Source: Ensifer sp. IC4062
GTDB taxonomy: Bacteria; Pseudomonadota; Alphaproteobacteria; Rhizobiales; Rhizobiaceae
Direction of reading: 5' to 3'
Assembly (NCBI RefSeq): GCF_020193575.1
Contig: NZ_JADYVD010000003.1
Location: 62,001 to 126,000 of the forward strand
DNA length: 64,000 nucleotides
Shown: positions 8,253 to 17,503 of the stretch, piece after piece
How positions within the stretch are numbered: the first letter of the stretch is position 1
Layout: each line of letters begins with the position of its first letter
Program-made: the position numbers and the translations under genes
The notes under the pieces: generated by a model
The model's input: only the letters and a program-made list of their open reading frames with translations
The model's database searches: none
What the model was told of the DNA's origin: nothing

Positions 8253-9491
8253 ATGTATGAATTTGCCATTGCCTGGGACTGGCTGACATTTGCCGTGAGG
8301 TGGCTGCATGTCATCACCGGCATCGCCTGGATCGGTTCGTCCTTTTACTTCGTCGCGCTCGACCTGGGCTTGAGGCAGCGGCAGGGCTTGCCGGTCGGTG
8401 CCTATGGCGAGGAATGGCAGGTCCACGGCGGCGGCTTCTATCACATCCAGAAATATCTGGTGGCGCCGGAAAACATGCCGGAGCATCTGATCTGGTTCAA
8501 ATGGGAGTCCTACGTCACGTGGCTTTCGGGCTTCGGCATGCTTGCCCTTGTCTACTATGCCGGTGCCGACCTTTATCTGATCGATCCGAACGTGCTCGAC
8601 GTGTCGAAACCGACCGCGATAGCCATTTCGCTTGCTTCGCTCGCCTTCGGCTGGCTCGCCTATGATACCGTCTGTCGCTCGCCGCTCGGCAACGACAATA
8701 CACGGCTGATGGTATTGCTCTATTTCGTGCTTGTGGGCGTCGCCTGGGGCTACACCCAGCTCTTCACCGGCCGTGCCGCCTATCTGCATCTCGGTGCCTT
8801 CACGGCGACGATCATGTCTGCGAACGTGTTCTTCATCATCATTCCGAACCAGAAGAAGGTCGTTGCCGATCTGATCGCGGGCCGGACGCCCGATCCGGCG
8901 CTCGGCAAGCAGGCAAAGCAGCGCTCGACCCATAACAACTATTTAACGCTGCCGGTCCTGTTCCTGATGCTGTCGAACCACTATCCGCTGGCCTTCGGCA
9001 CTCAGTACAACTGGATGATCGCGTCGCTCGTCTTCCTTATGGGAGTCACGATCCGCCACTGGTTCAACACCCGGCACGCCCGTAAGGGCAGCCCCACCTG
9101 GACGTGGCTCGTCACCGCTGTGCTTTTCATCGTGATCATGTGGCTTTCGACCGTGCCCAAGGTCCTTTCCGAGGGTGGCGAAGCCCGAGCTTCAACGGCC
9201 GAACAGGTCGTTTTCGCTTCGGCGGACTTCGAAAAGGTGCGCGACACGGTTCTCGGCCGTTGCTCGATGTGCCATGCCAAGGAGCCCGGCTGGGAGGGGC
9301 TCATCGTGCCACCGAAGGGCGTCGTCCTCGAAAACGACGGCGACATCGTCGCGCATGCCCGCGAAATCTATCTGCAGGCCGGGCGCTCGCATGCCATGCC
9401 GCCCGCCAATGTCACCGGCATTACCGAAGAAGAACGCCGCCTGCTGGTCTCCTGGTATGAAACGGCGGTAAAGGAAGGAAAGCTTCAATGA
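8253..9491 (+). CDS. puuD: Urate hydroxylase PuuD (membrane-bound, cytochrome c domain)
   Basis: PuuD is an integral-membrane oxidase that converts urate to 5-hydroxyisourate using its own c-type heme domain. The protein has a multi-helix N-terminal membrane region (starting WLTFAVRWLHVITGIAWIGS) and a C-terminal cytochrome c module with heme motif CSMCH at residues 337-341. The ATG at 8253, preceded by gggagag, is preferred over an in-frame ATG at 8226; this gives 412 residues, close to the family norm. Its stop overlaps the guaD start (ATGA), indicating translational coupling. The product of XdhB/XdhC is its substrate. Confidence 0.95.
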   Translation: MYEFAIAWDWLTFAVRWLHVITGIAWIGSSFYFVALDLGLRQRQGLPVGAYGEEWQVHGGGFYHIQKYLVAPENMPEHLIWFKWESYVTWLSGFGMLALVYYAGADLYLIDPNVLDVSKPTAIAISLASLAFGWLAYDTVCRSPLGNDNTRLMVLLYFVLVGVAWGYTQLFTGRAAYLHLGAFTATIMSANVFFIIIPNQKKVVADLIAGRTPDPALGKQAKQRSTHNNYLTLPVLFLMLSNHYPLAFGTQYNWMIASLVFLMGVTIRHWFNTRHARKGSPTWTWLVTAVLFIVIMWLSTVPKVLSEGGEARASTAEQVVFASADFEKVRDTVLGRCSMCHAKEPGWEGLIVPPKGVVLENDGDIVAHAREIYLQAGRSHAMPPANVTGITEEERRLLVSWYETAVKEGKLQ

Positions 9492-10837
9492 GCGAGTTGC
9501 TGATCCGCGGCCGAGTGCTGACCTTCGTCAGGGAGCCCGAGGGCATCGATGATACGGCCTCCTATCGCTTTTTCGAGGATGGCGCCGTGCTTGTCCGGAA
9601 CGGCAAGGTCGCCGGTGTCGGTGCCCATGCTGATGTCGCGAAACAGGCAGGCGAGGGCGTGAAGATCGCTGATCATCGTCCCCATCTCGTCCTGCCCGGC
9701 CTCATCGATACGCATCTACACTTCCCGCAGACCCAGGCGATCGCCTCCTATGGCGCTCAGCTTCTGGAGTGGCTGAACACCTATATCTTCGTCGAAGAGC
9801 AGAAGTTCAAAGCGCCTGAGCACGCCGCCTTCATCGCCGGCCGTTTCATGGACGAATTGCTTGCCAACGGCACCACGACAGCGGTCGCCTACTGCTCCGT
9901 GCATCCGGAAAGCGTCGATGCCTTCTTCAGTGCGGCCGAGGCGCGCAGCATGCTGATGGTCGGCGGCAAGGTGATGATGGACCGCAATGCACCGGAGGCA
10001 CTCAGCGACACGCCCGAGAAGGGATATGACGAGACCAAGCGCCTGATCAACAAGTGGCATGGCCGCGGCCGGGCGCATTATGCGATCAGCCCGCGTTTCG
10101 CGATCACCTCGACGCCCGAGCAGATGGAGATGAGCCGGGCGCTCGTGGCGGAACACCCGGATTGTTACGTCCAGACGCATCTTTCCGAAAACAAGGACGA
10201 GATCGCCTTCGCGACCTCGCTTTATCCGGAAGCGAAGGATTACACGGATATCTACGCGCGCTATGATCTTCTCGGTCGCAAGACGCTGCTCGGCCACTGC
10301 ATCCATTTGAGCGACCGCGAGATATCCGTGCTGGCCGAGACTGGAGCGGTCGGCGTGTTCTGCCCGACTTCCAATCTCTTCCTCGGCAGCGGCTTGTTCG
10401 ACCGCGATCGCTTCGACAATCTCGGCGCCCGCTATTCGGTTGCGACCGATGTCGGCGCCGGAACGAGCTTCTCAATGCTGGAGACCATGGACGAGGCCTA
10501 CAAAGTGCTGCATCTCCAAGGCCAGCGGCTTTCGCCGCTCAACTCGTTCTACATGATGACGCTCGGTAACGCCCGCGCGCTCGAACTCGAGCAATCCATT
10601 GGCTCGCTCCACGTCGGTGCCGACGCGGATATCGTCGTTCTCGACAGCCGCGCGAAGCCGGCAATGGAACTGCGCATGCAGGTGGCGTCTTCGCTGACCG
10701 AGGAACTTTTCATCCTGCAGACGATGGGTGACGATCGCTCTGTGGCCGAAGTCTATGTTGCCGGCAAGCCGATGAAGCACGATGCGCGCAAGATGCCCCG
10801 GTCCGCGCCTTCGGCGAGGGTGTTTGAAACGGCATGA
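9488..10837 (+). CDS. guaD: Guanine deaminase
   Basis: GuaD hydrolyses guanine to xanthine and ammonia, feeding xanthine dehydrogenase. This is an amidohydrolase-superfamily protein of 449 residues. The metal ligands are visible as DTHLH (His76, His78), QTHLSEN, GHCIHL and an Asp in ATDVGAG. The Met codon overlaps the puuD stop by four bases, so puuD-guaD form one transcription unit. Adjacent guanine deaminase, urate oxidase and xanthine dehydrogenase genes make a coherent purine catabolic set. It is complete, with ordinary codon use. Confidence 0.95.
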   Translation: MSELLIRGRVLTFVREPEGIDDTASYRFFEDGAVLVRNGKVAGVGAHADVAKQAGEGVKIADHRPHLVLPGLIDTHLHFPQTQAIASYGAQLLEWLNTYIFVEEQKFKAPEHAAFIAGRFMDELLANGTTTAVAYCSVHPESVDAFFSAAEARSMLMVGGKVMMDRNAPEALSDTPEKGYDETKRLINKWHGRGRAHYAISPRFAITSTPEQMEMSRALVAEHPDCYVQTHLSENKDEIAFATSLYPEAKDYTDIYARYDLLGRKTLLGHCIHLSDREISVLAETGAVGVFCPTSNLFLGSGLFDRDRFDNLGARYSVATDVGAGTSFSMLETMDEAYKVLHLQGQRLSPLNSFYMMTLGNARALELEQSIGSLHVGADADIVVLDSRAKPAMELRMQVASSLTEELFILQTMGDDRSVAEVYVAGKPMKHDARKMPRSAPSARVFETA

Positions 10838-10887
10838 TCTCGATCATTCAAAACGACGGCGCCGACCGAGGCTTGTGCTCCGGCCGG

Positions 10888-11709
10888 CTATAGCTCTTCT
10901 GGCCGCCTTCCACCCATCGCGCCGGTCAACGCGTCGGCGGTTTCTCTGACCATCGGCCCGAGAATCGTGAGCTTTTCGTCGGTTATTCGAACAGAGGGGC
11001 CGGAGATCGATATGCCGGCGATCGTCTCGCCATATTCGTTGAAGATCGGTGCCGCGACGCAGCGCATGCCGAGCGTGTGTTCCTCATCGTCGATCGACCA
11101 GCCGCGCAGCCGAATTTCCCGAATGTCCCGGAGCAGGCCTGGCAGCGTATCGCGTGTCTTTTCCGTAAAGTGTGCGAGGGTTCGGCCTGACATCAATTGG
11201 CCGATCTCCTTGTCGGACCAGGTCGACAGGATCGCCTTGCCGATGCCCGAAGCGTGGACCGGGCCACGCCGTCCCGGCCGGAAGAAGGCCCGCATCGGCG
11301 CATGGCTTTCGACCTGGGAGATGAAGACCACATCGCCGCCTTCCTCAATGCCGATGTTGGCTGTCTCACCGCTGGCCTCCATCAACTGTTTCAGGAACGG
11401 ACGGCTGATCGTCCCGAGCTTGCGGAAGCGCAGAAAGGCATTGCCGATTTCGAAGGCCTTGAGCCCGACGGTCCAGACGCCCGTGTCGCCGTCGCTCATG
11501 ACCATGCCGTGTGAGGCGAGCGAGGTGAGCAGTCGGTGCACGGTCGAGGGTGCCATGCCGGTGCGCTCGGAAAGCGAGGTCAGCGTCGAGTCGTCGTTTT
11601 CGGCAACGATCGCCAGTAGCGCCAGGCTGCGATCGAGAACTTGCACGGACGAAGGTGCAGCGTTCTCGGCGGCCTTGCGGCCGCGCTTTCCCTTGCCCGT
11701 CAACTCCAT
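10888..11709 (-). CDS. IclR-family repressor, likely regulator of the gcl operon
   Basis: The 273-residue protein has an IclR winged helix (LTSLSERTGMAPSTVHRLLTSL at about residues 41-62) and the C-terminal effector domain. It is divergently placed 170 bp from gcl, with palindromic half-sites TGGAAAT between the genes. This resembles AllR/GclR control of glyoxylate carboligase in other bacteria, where glyoxylate or allantoin derivatives relieve repression. The ATG start at 11709 has a ggagaa site upstream. Family is certain; the target is inferred from context. Confidence 0.9.
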   Translation of the reverse strand: MELTGKGKRGRKAAENAAPSSVQVLDRSLALLAIVAENDDSTLTSLSERTGMAPSTVHRLLTSLASHGMVMSDGDTGVWTVGLKAFEIGNAFLRFRKLGTISRPFLKQLMEASGETANIGIEEGGDVVFISQVESHAPMRAFFRPGRRGPVHASGIGKAILSTWSDKEIGQLMSGRTLAHFTEKTRDTLPGLLRDIREIRLRGWSIDDEEHTLGMRCVAAPIFNEYGETIAGISISGPSVRITDEKLTILGPMVRETADALTGAMGGRRPEEL

Positions 11710-11791
11710 GAACCGTTCTCCAAATCAGTTGCCTCGACATCTTCCTCTACCGCGATTGCCTTCGATTTTCTCCATTTTGTTGAAGATCTTT

Positions 11792-11819
11792 ATTTCCACA
11801 TAATGGAAATGATTTCCAT
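11792..11819. promoter_or_regulatory. Palindromic operator of IclR/AllR type
   Basis: Three alternating half-sites occur: ATTTCCA (11792-11798), then ATGGAAATGATTTCCAT (11803-11819), a perfect palindrome about one central base. AllR-like IclR repressors bind TGGAAA/TTTCCA dyads. The position, between the divergent IclR gene and gcl, supports an operator for both. Confidence 0.65.
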
Positions 11820-11879
11820 TTATCAATTGAAGAGGTCAGGGAATGGATTATCATCCTACTTGAAACAGGAGGAATTCCC

Positions 11880-13664
11880 ATGGCCAAGATGCGTGCTGTC
11901 GACGCAGCAGTTTATGTTCTGGAGAGGGAGGGGATCGATTGCGCCTTCGGCGTTCCGGGCGCTGCGATCAATCCGTTCTATTCAGCCTTGAAGGCCCGCG
12001 GGTCGATCCGCCACATTCTTGCCCGTCACGTCGAGGGCGCCTCGCATATGGCGGAGGGCTATACGCGGGCGACACACGGCAATATCGGTGTCTGCATTGG
12101 CACCTCGGGGCCGGCCGGCACGGACATGATTACCGGCCTCTATTCGGCCTCCGCCGACTCGATCCCGATCCTCTGCATCACCGGTCAGGCACCGCGCGCC
12201 CGTCTCGACAAGGAGGACTTCCAGGCCGTCGACATCGCTTCGATCGCCGGCCCGGTCACGAAATGGGCGGTCACAGTCATGGAACCGGCCCTGGTCCCGT
12301 TCGTCTTCCAGAAGGCGTTCCACCTGATGCGCTCCGGCCGTCCCGGTCCTGTGCTTATCGACCTGCCGGTCGACGTTCAGCTCGCCGAGATCGAGTTCGA
12401 TCCGGAAACCTATTCGCCGCTGGAGCCCTACAAGCCGTCAGCGACCCGCGCGCAGGCCGAAAAGGCGGTTGCGATGCTGAACGAGGCGGAGCGGCCGCTG
12501 ATCGTCGCGGGTGGCGGCATCATCAATGCGGACGCCTCGGATCTTCTGGTCGAATTTGCCGAGATCACCGGCGTTCCGGTCATTCCGACATTGATGGGCT
12601 GGGGCACTATCCCGGACGATCACCCGCTGATGGCCGGCATGTGCGGACTGCAGACATCGCACCGCTACGGCAATGCGACCCTGCTCGCCTCCGACTTCGT
12701 GCTCGGTGTCGGCAATCGCTGGGCCAACCGCCACACGGGCAACGTTCCGACCTATACGGAAGGACGCAAGTTCGTTCACGTCGATATCGAGCCGACACAG
12801 ATCGGCCGAGTCTTCGCCCCGGATTTCGGCATCGTCTCGGACGCGGGGGCCGCGCTCAAGCTCTTCCTCGACGTTGCCACCGAATGGAAGACCGCCGGCA
12901 AGCTGCGCGACTGGTCGGACTGGGCGGAAGAGTGCCGCGAGCGCAAGCGCACGATGCTGCGCAAGACCCACTTCGACCAGACGCCGCTCAAACCCCAGCG
13001 GGTCTACGAGGAAATGAACCGGGCCTTCGGCCGCGATACTTGCTACGTCTCGACCATCGGTCTCAGCCAGATCGCCGGCGCGCAGTTCCTGCACGTCTAC
13101 AAGCCGCGCAACTGGATCAATTGCGGCCAGGCTGGTCCGCTCGGCTGGACGCTGCCGGCGGCGCTCGGCGTCAGGGCAGCAGATCCGGATCGGCCGATCG
13201 TCGCGCTTTCCGGTGACTACGACTTCCAGTTCCTGATCGAGGAGTTGGCTGTCGGTGCGCAGCACAAGCTGCCCTACCTGCATGTGGTCGTGAACAATTC
13301 CTATCTCGGCCTCATTCGGCAGGCGCAGCGCGGCTTCAATATGGATTTCGAGGTGAGCCTCGCCTTCGACAACATCAACGCGGACGGCGATGCCGAGAAG
13401 GGTTACGGCGTCGACCACGTCGCCGTCGCCGAGGGTCTCGGCTGCAAGGCGATCCGTGTCCGCAGTCCCAATGAATTCGCCGAAGCCTTCGACAAGGCGC
13501 GGGCGCTGATGGACGAGCATCGGGTCCCTGTTGTCATCGAGTTCATCCTCGAGCGCGTGACCAACATCGCCATGGGTGCCGACATCAACGCCGTCGTCGA
13601 GTTCGAGGAACTTGCCGCGCGCGGAGAGGACGTGCCGACTGCCATCGCCGCGCTTCTCGACTGA
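11880..13664 (+). CDS. gcl: Glyoxylate carboligase (tartronate-semialdehyde synthase)
   Basis: Gcl condenses two glyoxylate molecules to tartronate semialdehyde and CO2 using thiamine diphosphate and FAD. The 594-residue protein closely follows E. coli Gcl: [16 protein letters not shown] places Val at residue 51, the replacement of the usual catalytic Glu that is peculiar to Gcl. The ThDP motif GDYDFQ through NNSYLG lies near residue 444. The start ATG at 11880 is preceded by an aggaggaa site. It is first in a four-gene operon with hyi, glxR and ttuD. Glyoxylate would come from allantoin, glycolate or purine breakdown. Confidence 0.97.
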   Translation: MAKMRAVDAAVYVLEREGIDCAFGVPGAAINPFYSALKARGSIRHILARHVEGASHMAEGYTRATHGNIGVCIGTSGPAGTDMITGLYSASADSIPILCITGQAPRARLDKEDFQAVDIASIAGPVTKWAVTVMEPALVPFVFQKAFHLMRSGRPGPVLIDLPVDVQLAEIEFDPETYSPLEPYKPSATRAQAEKAVAMLNEAERPLIVAGGGIINADASDLLVEFAEITGVPVIPTLMGWGTIPDDHPLMAGMCGLQTSHRYGNATLLASDFVLGVGNRWANRHTGNVPTYTEGRKFVHVDIEPTQIGRVFAPDFGIVSDAGAALKLFLDVATEWKTAGKLRDWSDWAEECRERKRTMLRKTHFDQTPLKPQRVYEEMNRAFGRDTCYVSTIGLSQIAGAQFLHVYKPRNWINCGQAGPLGWTLPAALGVRAADPDRPIVALSGDYDFQFLIEELAVGAQHKLPYLHVVVNNSYLGLIRQAQRGFNMDFEVSLAFDNINADGDAEKGYGVDHVAVAEGLGCKAIRVRSPNEFAEAFDKARALMDEHRVPVVIEFILERVTNIAMGADINAVVEFEELAARGEDVPTAIAALLD

Positions 13665-13744
13665 AAATCATCAGAGCGGGACGAGGAAAAGTGTGTGCGG
13701 TTCTCCGCCAGCGTTCCGCTCCAACTTCCAGGAGGAACAATCGC

Positions 13745-14560
13745 ATGCCGAGATTTGCTGCGAACCTGACCATGCTGTTCAACGAGGCGCCGTTCCTCGA
13801 TCGTTTTTCGCTGGCCGCCAAGGCCGGATTCGAGGGGGTGGAGTATCTCTTCCCCTACGAATTCGAGAAGATGGCGTTGCGTGCCGCGCTCGACCGGAAT
13901 GGCTTGACCCAGGTCCTGCACAACTTGCCTGCCGGCGACTGGGCGCGCGGCGAGCGCGGCATCGCCATTCTTCCGGACCGGATCGACGAATTCCGCAAGG
14001 GCGTTGCGACCGCGATCGACTACGCGACCGCGCTCGATTGCAGGCAGGTCAATTGCCTCGTTGGCATCGCGCCGGACGGCGTCTCCGACAATATCCTGCG
14101 CACGACGCTCATCGCGAACCTGAAGCTCGCCGCAACCGAACTCGGTAAGCACGGCATCCGCCTCCTGATCGAGCCGATCAATCGTTTCGATATCCCGGGC
14201 TTTTATCTCAACACCGTCGATCAGGCGGCCTCGATCATCGCCGAGGTCGGGAGCGACAATCTTTTCATCCAGTACGACCTTTATCACCAGCAGCGCACGC
14301 AGGGTGAGCTGGTGGGTACCTACAAGCGTTTCGCCGACCGCATCACTCACGTCCAGCTTGCCGATAATCCGGGTCGTAACGAACCCGGCACCGGTGAGAT
14401 CAACTATCCCTTCGTCTTCGACGCGCTGGAAGCGGCCGGATACGATGGTTGGATCGGTTGCGAATACAAGCCGCTGACGACGACGGCCGAAGGGCTGGGA
14501 TGGCTTGGTAGCGAGCGCGGGCGCAAGCAGTCTGCAGACATCATCAAAATCAGGAGCTAA
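13745..14560 (+). CDS. hyi: Hydroxypyruvate isomerase
   Basis: Hyi interconverts hydroxypyruvate and tartronate semialdehyde. It is a xylose-isomerase-like TIM barrel of 271 residues. RFAANLTMLFNE at the N-terminus, LLIEPINRFDIPG (metal-ligand Glu), YDLYHQQ and HVQLADNPGRNEPGTGE are typical. The ATG at 13745 follows a strong aggagga; an earlier GTG at 13691 would add 18 unlikely residues. It lies between gcl (80 bp upstream) and glxR (6 bp downstream). Confidence 0.95.
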   Translation: MPRFAANLTMLFNEAPFLDRFSLAAKAGFEGVEYLFPYEFEKMALRAALDRNGLTQVLHNLPAGDWARGERGIAILPDRIDEFRKGVATAIDYATALDCRQVNCLVGIAPDGVSDNILRTTLIANLKLAATELGKHGIRLLIEPINRFDIPGFYLNTVDQAASIIAEVGSDNLFIQYDLYHQQRTQGELVGTYKRFADRITHVQLADNPGRNEPGTGEINYPFVFDALEAAGYDGWIGCEYKPLTTTAEGLGWLGSERGRKQSADIIKIRS

Positions 14561-14566
14561 AGCACG

Positions 14567-15451
14567 ATGGCATCTATCGGTTTCATTGGATTGGGTATCA
14601 TGGGCACGCCGATGGCGCGCCACCTGCAGGATGCCGGGCATACGATTATAACGTCTAAATTCGTCATCCCGCCGCGCCAGGAACTCGTCGATAACGGCCT
14701 CAAATTCGTCGAGACGCCGAAGGCGCTCGCCGAGACCGTCGACACGATCATCCTGATGCTGCCGGACACGCCGGAAGTGAAGGATGTACTCTTCGGTGAG
14801 AACGGCGTCTTCTACGGCCTTAGCAGGGGCAAGCTCGTTATCGACATGAGCTCGATCTCACCGCTCGAAACGAAGGAGTTCGCCAGGAAGGTTCGCGAAA
14901 CGGGCGCCGAATACCTCGATGCTCCGGTTTCCGGCGGTGAAGTCGGCGCAAGGAACGCTTCGCTCAGCATCATGGCCGGCGGCTCGCAGGAATCCTTCGA
15001 CCGCGCCCTGCCGCTCTTCAAGCTGATGGGCAAGAACATCACCCTCGTCGGCGATTGCGGCGACGGCCAGGTTACCAAGGTTGCCAACCAGATCATCGTT
15101 GCACTGACGATCGAGGCGGTCTCCGAAGCATTGGTTTTCGCGTCAAAGGCCGGCGCGGATCCGGCGCGGGTGCGCGAGGCGCTGATGGGCGGCTTTGCCT
15201 CCTCGCGCATTCTCGAAGTCCATGGCGACCGGATGATCAAGCGCACCTTCGATCCCGGTTTCCGCATCTCGCTGCACCAGAAGGACCTCAATCTCGCCCT
15301 GCAGGGAGCGAAGAGCCTCGGCATTTCGCTGCCGAACACGGCGGCCACGCAGGAGCTTTTCAACAACTGCGCCGCCAACGGCGACAGCGGACTCGATCAT
15401 TCCGGCCTCGTCCGAGCGCTGGAGCGGATGGCCAACCACCAGGTTGCGTAG
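14567..15451 (+). CDS. glxR: 2-hydroxy-3-oxopropionate (tartronate semialdehyde) reductase
   Basis: This NAD(P)H-dependent reductase converts tartronate semialdehyde to D-glycerate. The 294-residue beta-hydroxyacid dehydrogenase has the N-terminal Rossmann motif GFIGLGIMGTPMA, the substrate motif DAPVSGGEVGA, and KVANQ with the catalytic Lys. The family also includes 3-hydroxyisobutyrate dehydrogenase, but the position directly after gcl and hyi settles the role. The start is 6 bp after the hyi stop, with caggagc as ribosome site. Confidence 0.95.
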   Translation: MASIGFIGLGIMGTPMARHLQDAGHTIITSKFVIPPRQELVDNGLKFVETPKALAETVDTIILMLPDTPEVKDVLFGENGVFYGLSRGKLVIDMSSISPLETKEFARKVRETGAEYLDAPVSGGEVGARNASLSIMAGGSQESFDRALPLFKLMGKNITLVGDCGDGQVTKVANQIIVALTIEAVSEALVFASKAGADPARVREALMGGFASSRILEVHGDRMIKRTFDPGFRISLHQKDLNLALQGAKSLGISLPNTAATQELFNNCAANGDSGLDHSGLVRALERMANHQVA

Positions 15452-15560
15452 TTTCATGCGTTAGAGCGTTTCGCGGTTTTCGTAGTTATCCGTGAAATGT
15501 TCATCCGTGAGCGGCGGCGGAGAGGAGGCCGCCGCCCTCATTTTCAGGGGAGACATATAC

Positions 15561-16829
15561 GTGGCACTGATCGCCGATCCGCGCGCCTTTCTCGAAACGC
15601 TTTTTGCCTCGGCCGTCGCCGCCGCCGATCCCGCACTCGTCATCGCCTCCAACCTGCCGGAGAGACCGAAGGGGCGGACTGTTGTGGTCGGGGCAGGGAA
15701 GGGCGCTGCGCAAATGGCGCGGGCGTTCGAGAACCTGTGGCTTGGTCCGCTGAGCGGCACCGTCGTCACCCGCTACGGTTTCGGCGTTCATTGCGAACGC
15801 ATCGAGGTGCTGGAAGCCGCTCATCCCGTGCCGGACGAAAGCGGGCTACAAGCCTCGAGACGCCTTCTCACCGAGGTTCGCGGCCTCACAAAGGACGATC
15901 TCGTGGTGGCGTTGGTCTGCGGCGGCGGCTCCGCGCTCCTGCCTTCGCCGCCGCCGGCCCTGTCGCTGCAGGATGAAATCGCCGTCAATCGCGCTCTTCT
16001 CGCCTCGGGCGCGCCGATCAGCGCAATGAACTGCGTGCGCAAACATGTATCGACGATCAAGGGCGGCAGGCTGGCTGCGGCTGCCTACCCCGCAAAAGTC
16101 GTATCGCTTGTTGTCTCCGACATCCCGGGCGACGATCCGGCGCTGGTCGCTTCTGGTCCAACGATCGCGGACGAGAGCACGCGCTGGGACGCCTTGAGGA
16201 TCGTCGAGCGCTACGGGCTGTCGTTGCCGGAAAAAGTCATGCAGTGGTTGGCGACAGAAACGGCTAACGCGCCAAAGCCGTCCGATCCGAAGTTTCTCCG
16301 AAACGAAGTACGGCTGATCGCCTCAGCCGCGGTGTCGCTTGAGGCCGCTGCCGCGCGCGCCCGCGAAGCCGGGATCGAGGCCATCATCCTGTCCGACGCG
16401 ATCGAAGGCGAAGCGCGCGAAGTCGGGGGCGTCCATGCCGCGATCGCGCGCGAAGTTGCTCACCGCAGCCGCCCGTTCTCGAAGCCGGTCGTCGTCCTCT
16501 CGGGCGGCGAGACGACCGTGACGATCAAGGGGAAGGGCAGGGGCGGCCGCAACGGCGAATTCCTGCTGTCGCTGGCGCTCGGCATAGACGGAATTCATGG
16601 CGTCTCTGCACTTGCCGCCGACACCGATGGCATCGACGGTTCGGAAGATAATGCCGGCGCCTTCGCCGACAGCACTACGATTGCCCGGCTTCGAGGTCAG
16701 CGGCTGGACCCGACGGCACTGCTTCAATGCAACGATAGCTGGACTGCATTCGATGCACTCGGCGATATCTTCAAGCCGGGACCGACGGGCACCAACGTCA
16801 ACGATTTCCGAGCGATCCTCGTGCAGTAA
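15561..16829 (+). CDS. ttuD: Glycerate 2-kinase / hydroxypyruvate reductase family protein
   Basis: The protein (422 residues) has the GckA/TtuD architecture: an N-terminal DUF4147 domain (TVVVGAGKGAAQMA, VCGGGSALL) and a C-terminal MOFRL domain (VVVLSGGETTVTIKGKGRGGRN, LAADTDGIDGSEDNAGA). Members were first named hydroxypyruvate reductase, but several are ATP-dependent glycerate 2-kinases, which fits here: it would phosphorylate the glycerate made by glxR. GTG at 15561 with caggggag upstream is preferred over an in-frame GTG at 15492. It is last in the operon. Confidence 0.9.
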   Translation: MALIADPRAFLETLFASAVAAADPALVIASNLPERPKGRTVVVGAGKGAAQMARAFENLWLGPLSGTVVTRYGFGVHCERIEVLEAAHPVPDESGLQASRRLLTEVRGLTKDDLVVALVCGGGSALLPSPPPALSLQDEIAVNRALLASGAPISAMNCVRKHVSTIKGGRLAAAAYPAKVVSLVVSDIPGDDPALVASGPTIADESTRWDALRIVERYGLSLPEKVMQWLATETANAPKPSDPKFLRNEVRLIASAAVSLEAAAARAREAGIEAIILSDAIEGEAREVGGVHAAIAREVAHRSRPFSKPVVVLSGGETTVTIKGKGRGGRNGEFLLSLALGIDGIHGVSALAADTDGIDGSEDNAGAFADSTTIARLRGQRLDPTALLQCNDSWTAFDALGDIFKPGPTGTNVNDFRAILVQ

Positions 16830-16843
16830 TGGCCGCCCAAACG

Positions 16844-16872
16844 GCTCGGCGGCCGCTGAGCCGCCGCCGAGC
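16844..16872. terminator. Bidirectional hairpin between ttuD and hsp20
   Basis: A perfect 10-bp stem, GCTCGGCGGC (16844-16853) with GCCGCCGAGC (16863-16872), sits between two convergent genes 69 bp apart. There is no long T tract, so it may be an imperfect or Rho-assisted terminator. Confidence 0.5.
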
Positions 16873-16898
16873 TTGAGAGTGGCGGCGACTGCAGGCGC

Positions 16899-17411
16899 TT
16901 ATTCGGTGCTGATCGCGATGCGTTTGGACTTGTCCTGGCTCTGCTCCGTTTTCGGAAGCGTGACGCTCAGTACGCCGTTCTTGAAGGTCGCTTTAACCTG
17001 GTCTTCGTTGATGTCGTATGCGAGCGGAATACGCCGTTCGAAGCGACCGTAGTAGCGTTCGGAAAACTGCTTTTCCTTGTCCTCGCTCTCGGCGCGCTTT
17101 TCACCGCGCAGCGTCAGGACGCCCTCCGAGAAGGATAGCTCGATATCCTTTTCTTCGAGCCCGGGCAGCTCCGCCGTGATCTTGATCTCGTTATCACGGT
17201 CGGTGACTTCGACATTAGGCCAACCGAAGCCGAAGCCCGGTTGGTTCGAAAACGCAAACGGCATCCGTTGATCGAAATTGCGGAAGACGTCGTCGAACAG
17301 GCGGTTCATTTCCCGGTGAAGCATCAGGAACGGATTACGGTCGGCATCGCGATAGGATGTCGGCACGTGCTCCTGGGCGCGGCCCCATCGAATGAGATCA
17401 CGTACGTTCAT
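16899..17411 (-). CDS. Small heat-shock protein, Hsp20 family (class B-like)
   Basis: This 170-residue cytoplasmic chaperone has the alpha-crystallin domain from about residue 62 (PNVEVTDRDNEIKITAELPGLEEKDIELSF) to FKNGVLSVTLPK, and an I-x-I-like C-terminal anchor (RIAIS). The N-terminal arm contains RDADRNPFLMLHREMNRLFDDVF, typical of rhizobial Hsp20 proteins with a longer arm. It lies 92 bp downstream of a second Hsp20 gene on the same strand, so it is probably co-transcribed from the RpoH-type promoter upstream of that gene. The ATG is preceded by aaaggagc. Confidence 0.93.
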   Translation of the reverse strand: MNVRDLIRWGRAQEHVPTSYRDADRNPFLMLHREMNRLFDDVFRNFDQRMPFAFSNQPGFGFGWPNVEVTDRDNEIKITAELPGLEEKDIELSFSEGVLTLRGEKRAESEDKEKQFSERYYGRFERRIPLAYDINEDQVKATFKNGVLSVTLPKTEQSQDKSKRIAISTE

Positions 17412-17440
17412 TGTTAGCTCCTTTTTCTTTCATCGTCGTC

Positions 17441-17472
17441 CGCCGAAGCCCGGGGCGTGCCGGTCTTCGGCG
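17441..17472. other. Inverted repeat between the two hsp20 genes
   Basis: CGCCGAAG (17441-17448) and CTTCGGCG (17465-17472) form an 8-bp perfect stem in the gap between the two Hsp20 genes. It could slow decay or partly terminate the dicistronic message. No T tract follows on the coding strand. Confidence 0.4.
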
Positions 17473-17503
17473 ATTTTCGGCAGAGGGTGTCGCGCGATTG
17501 CTA

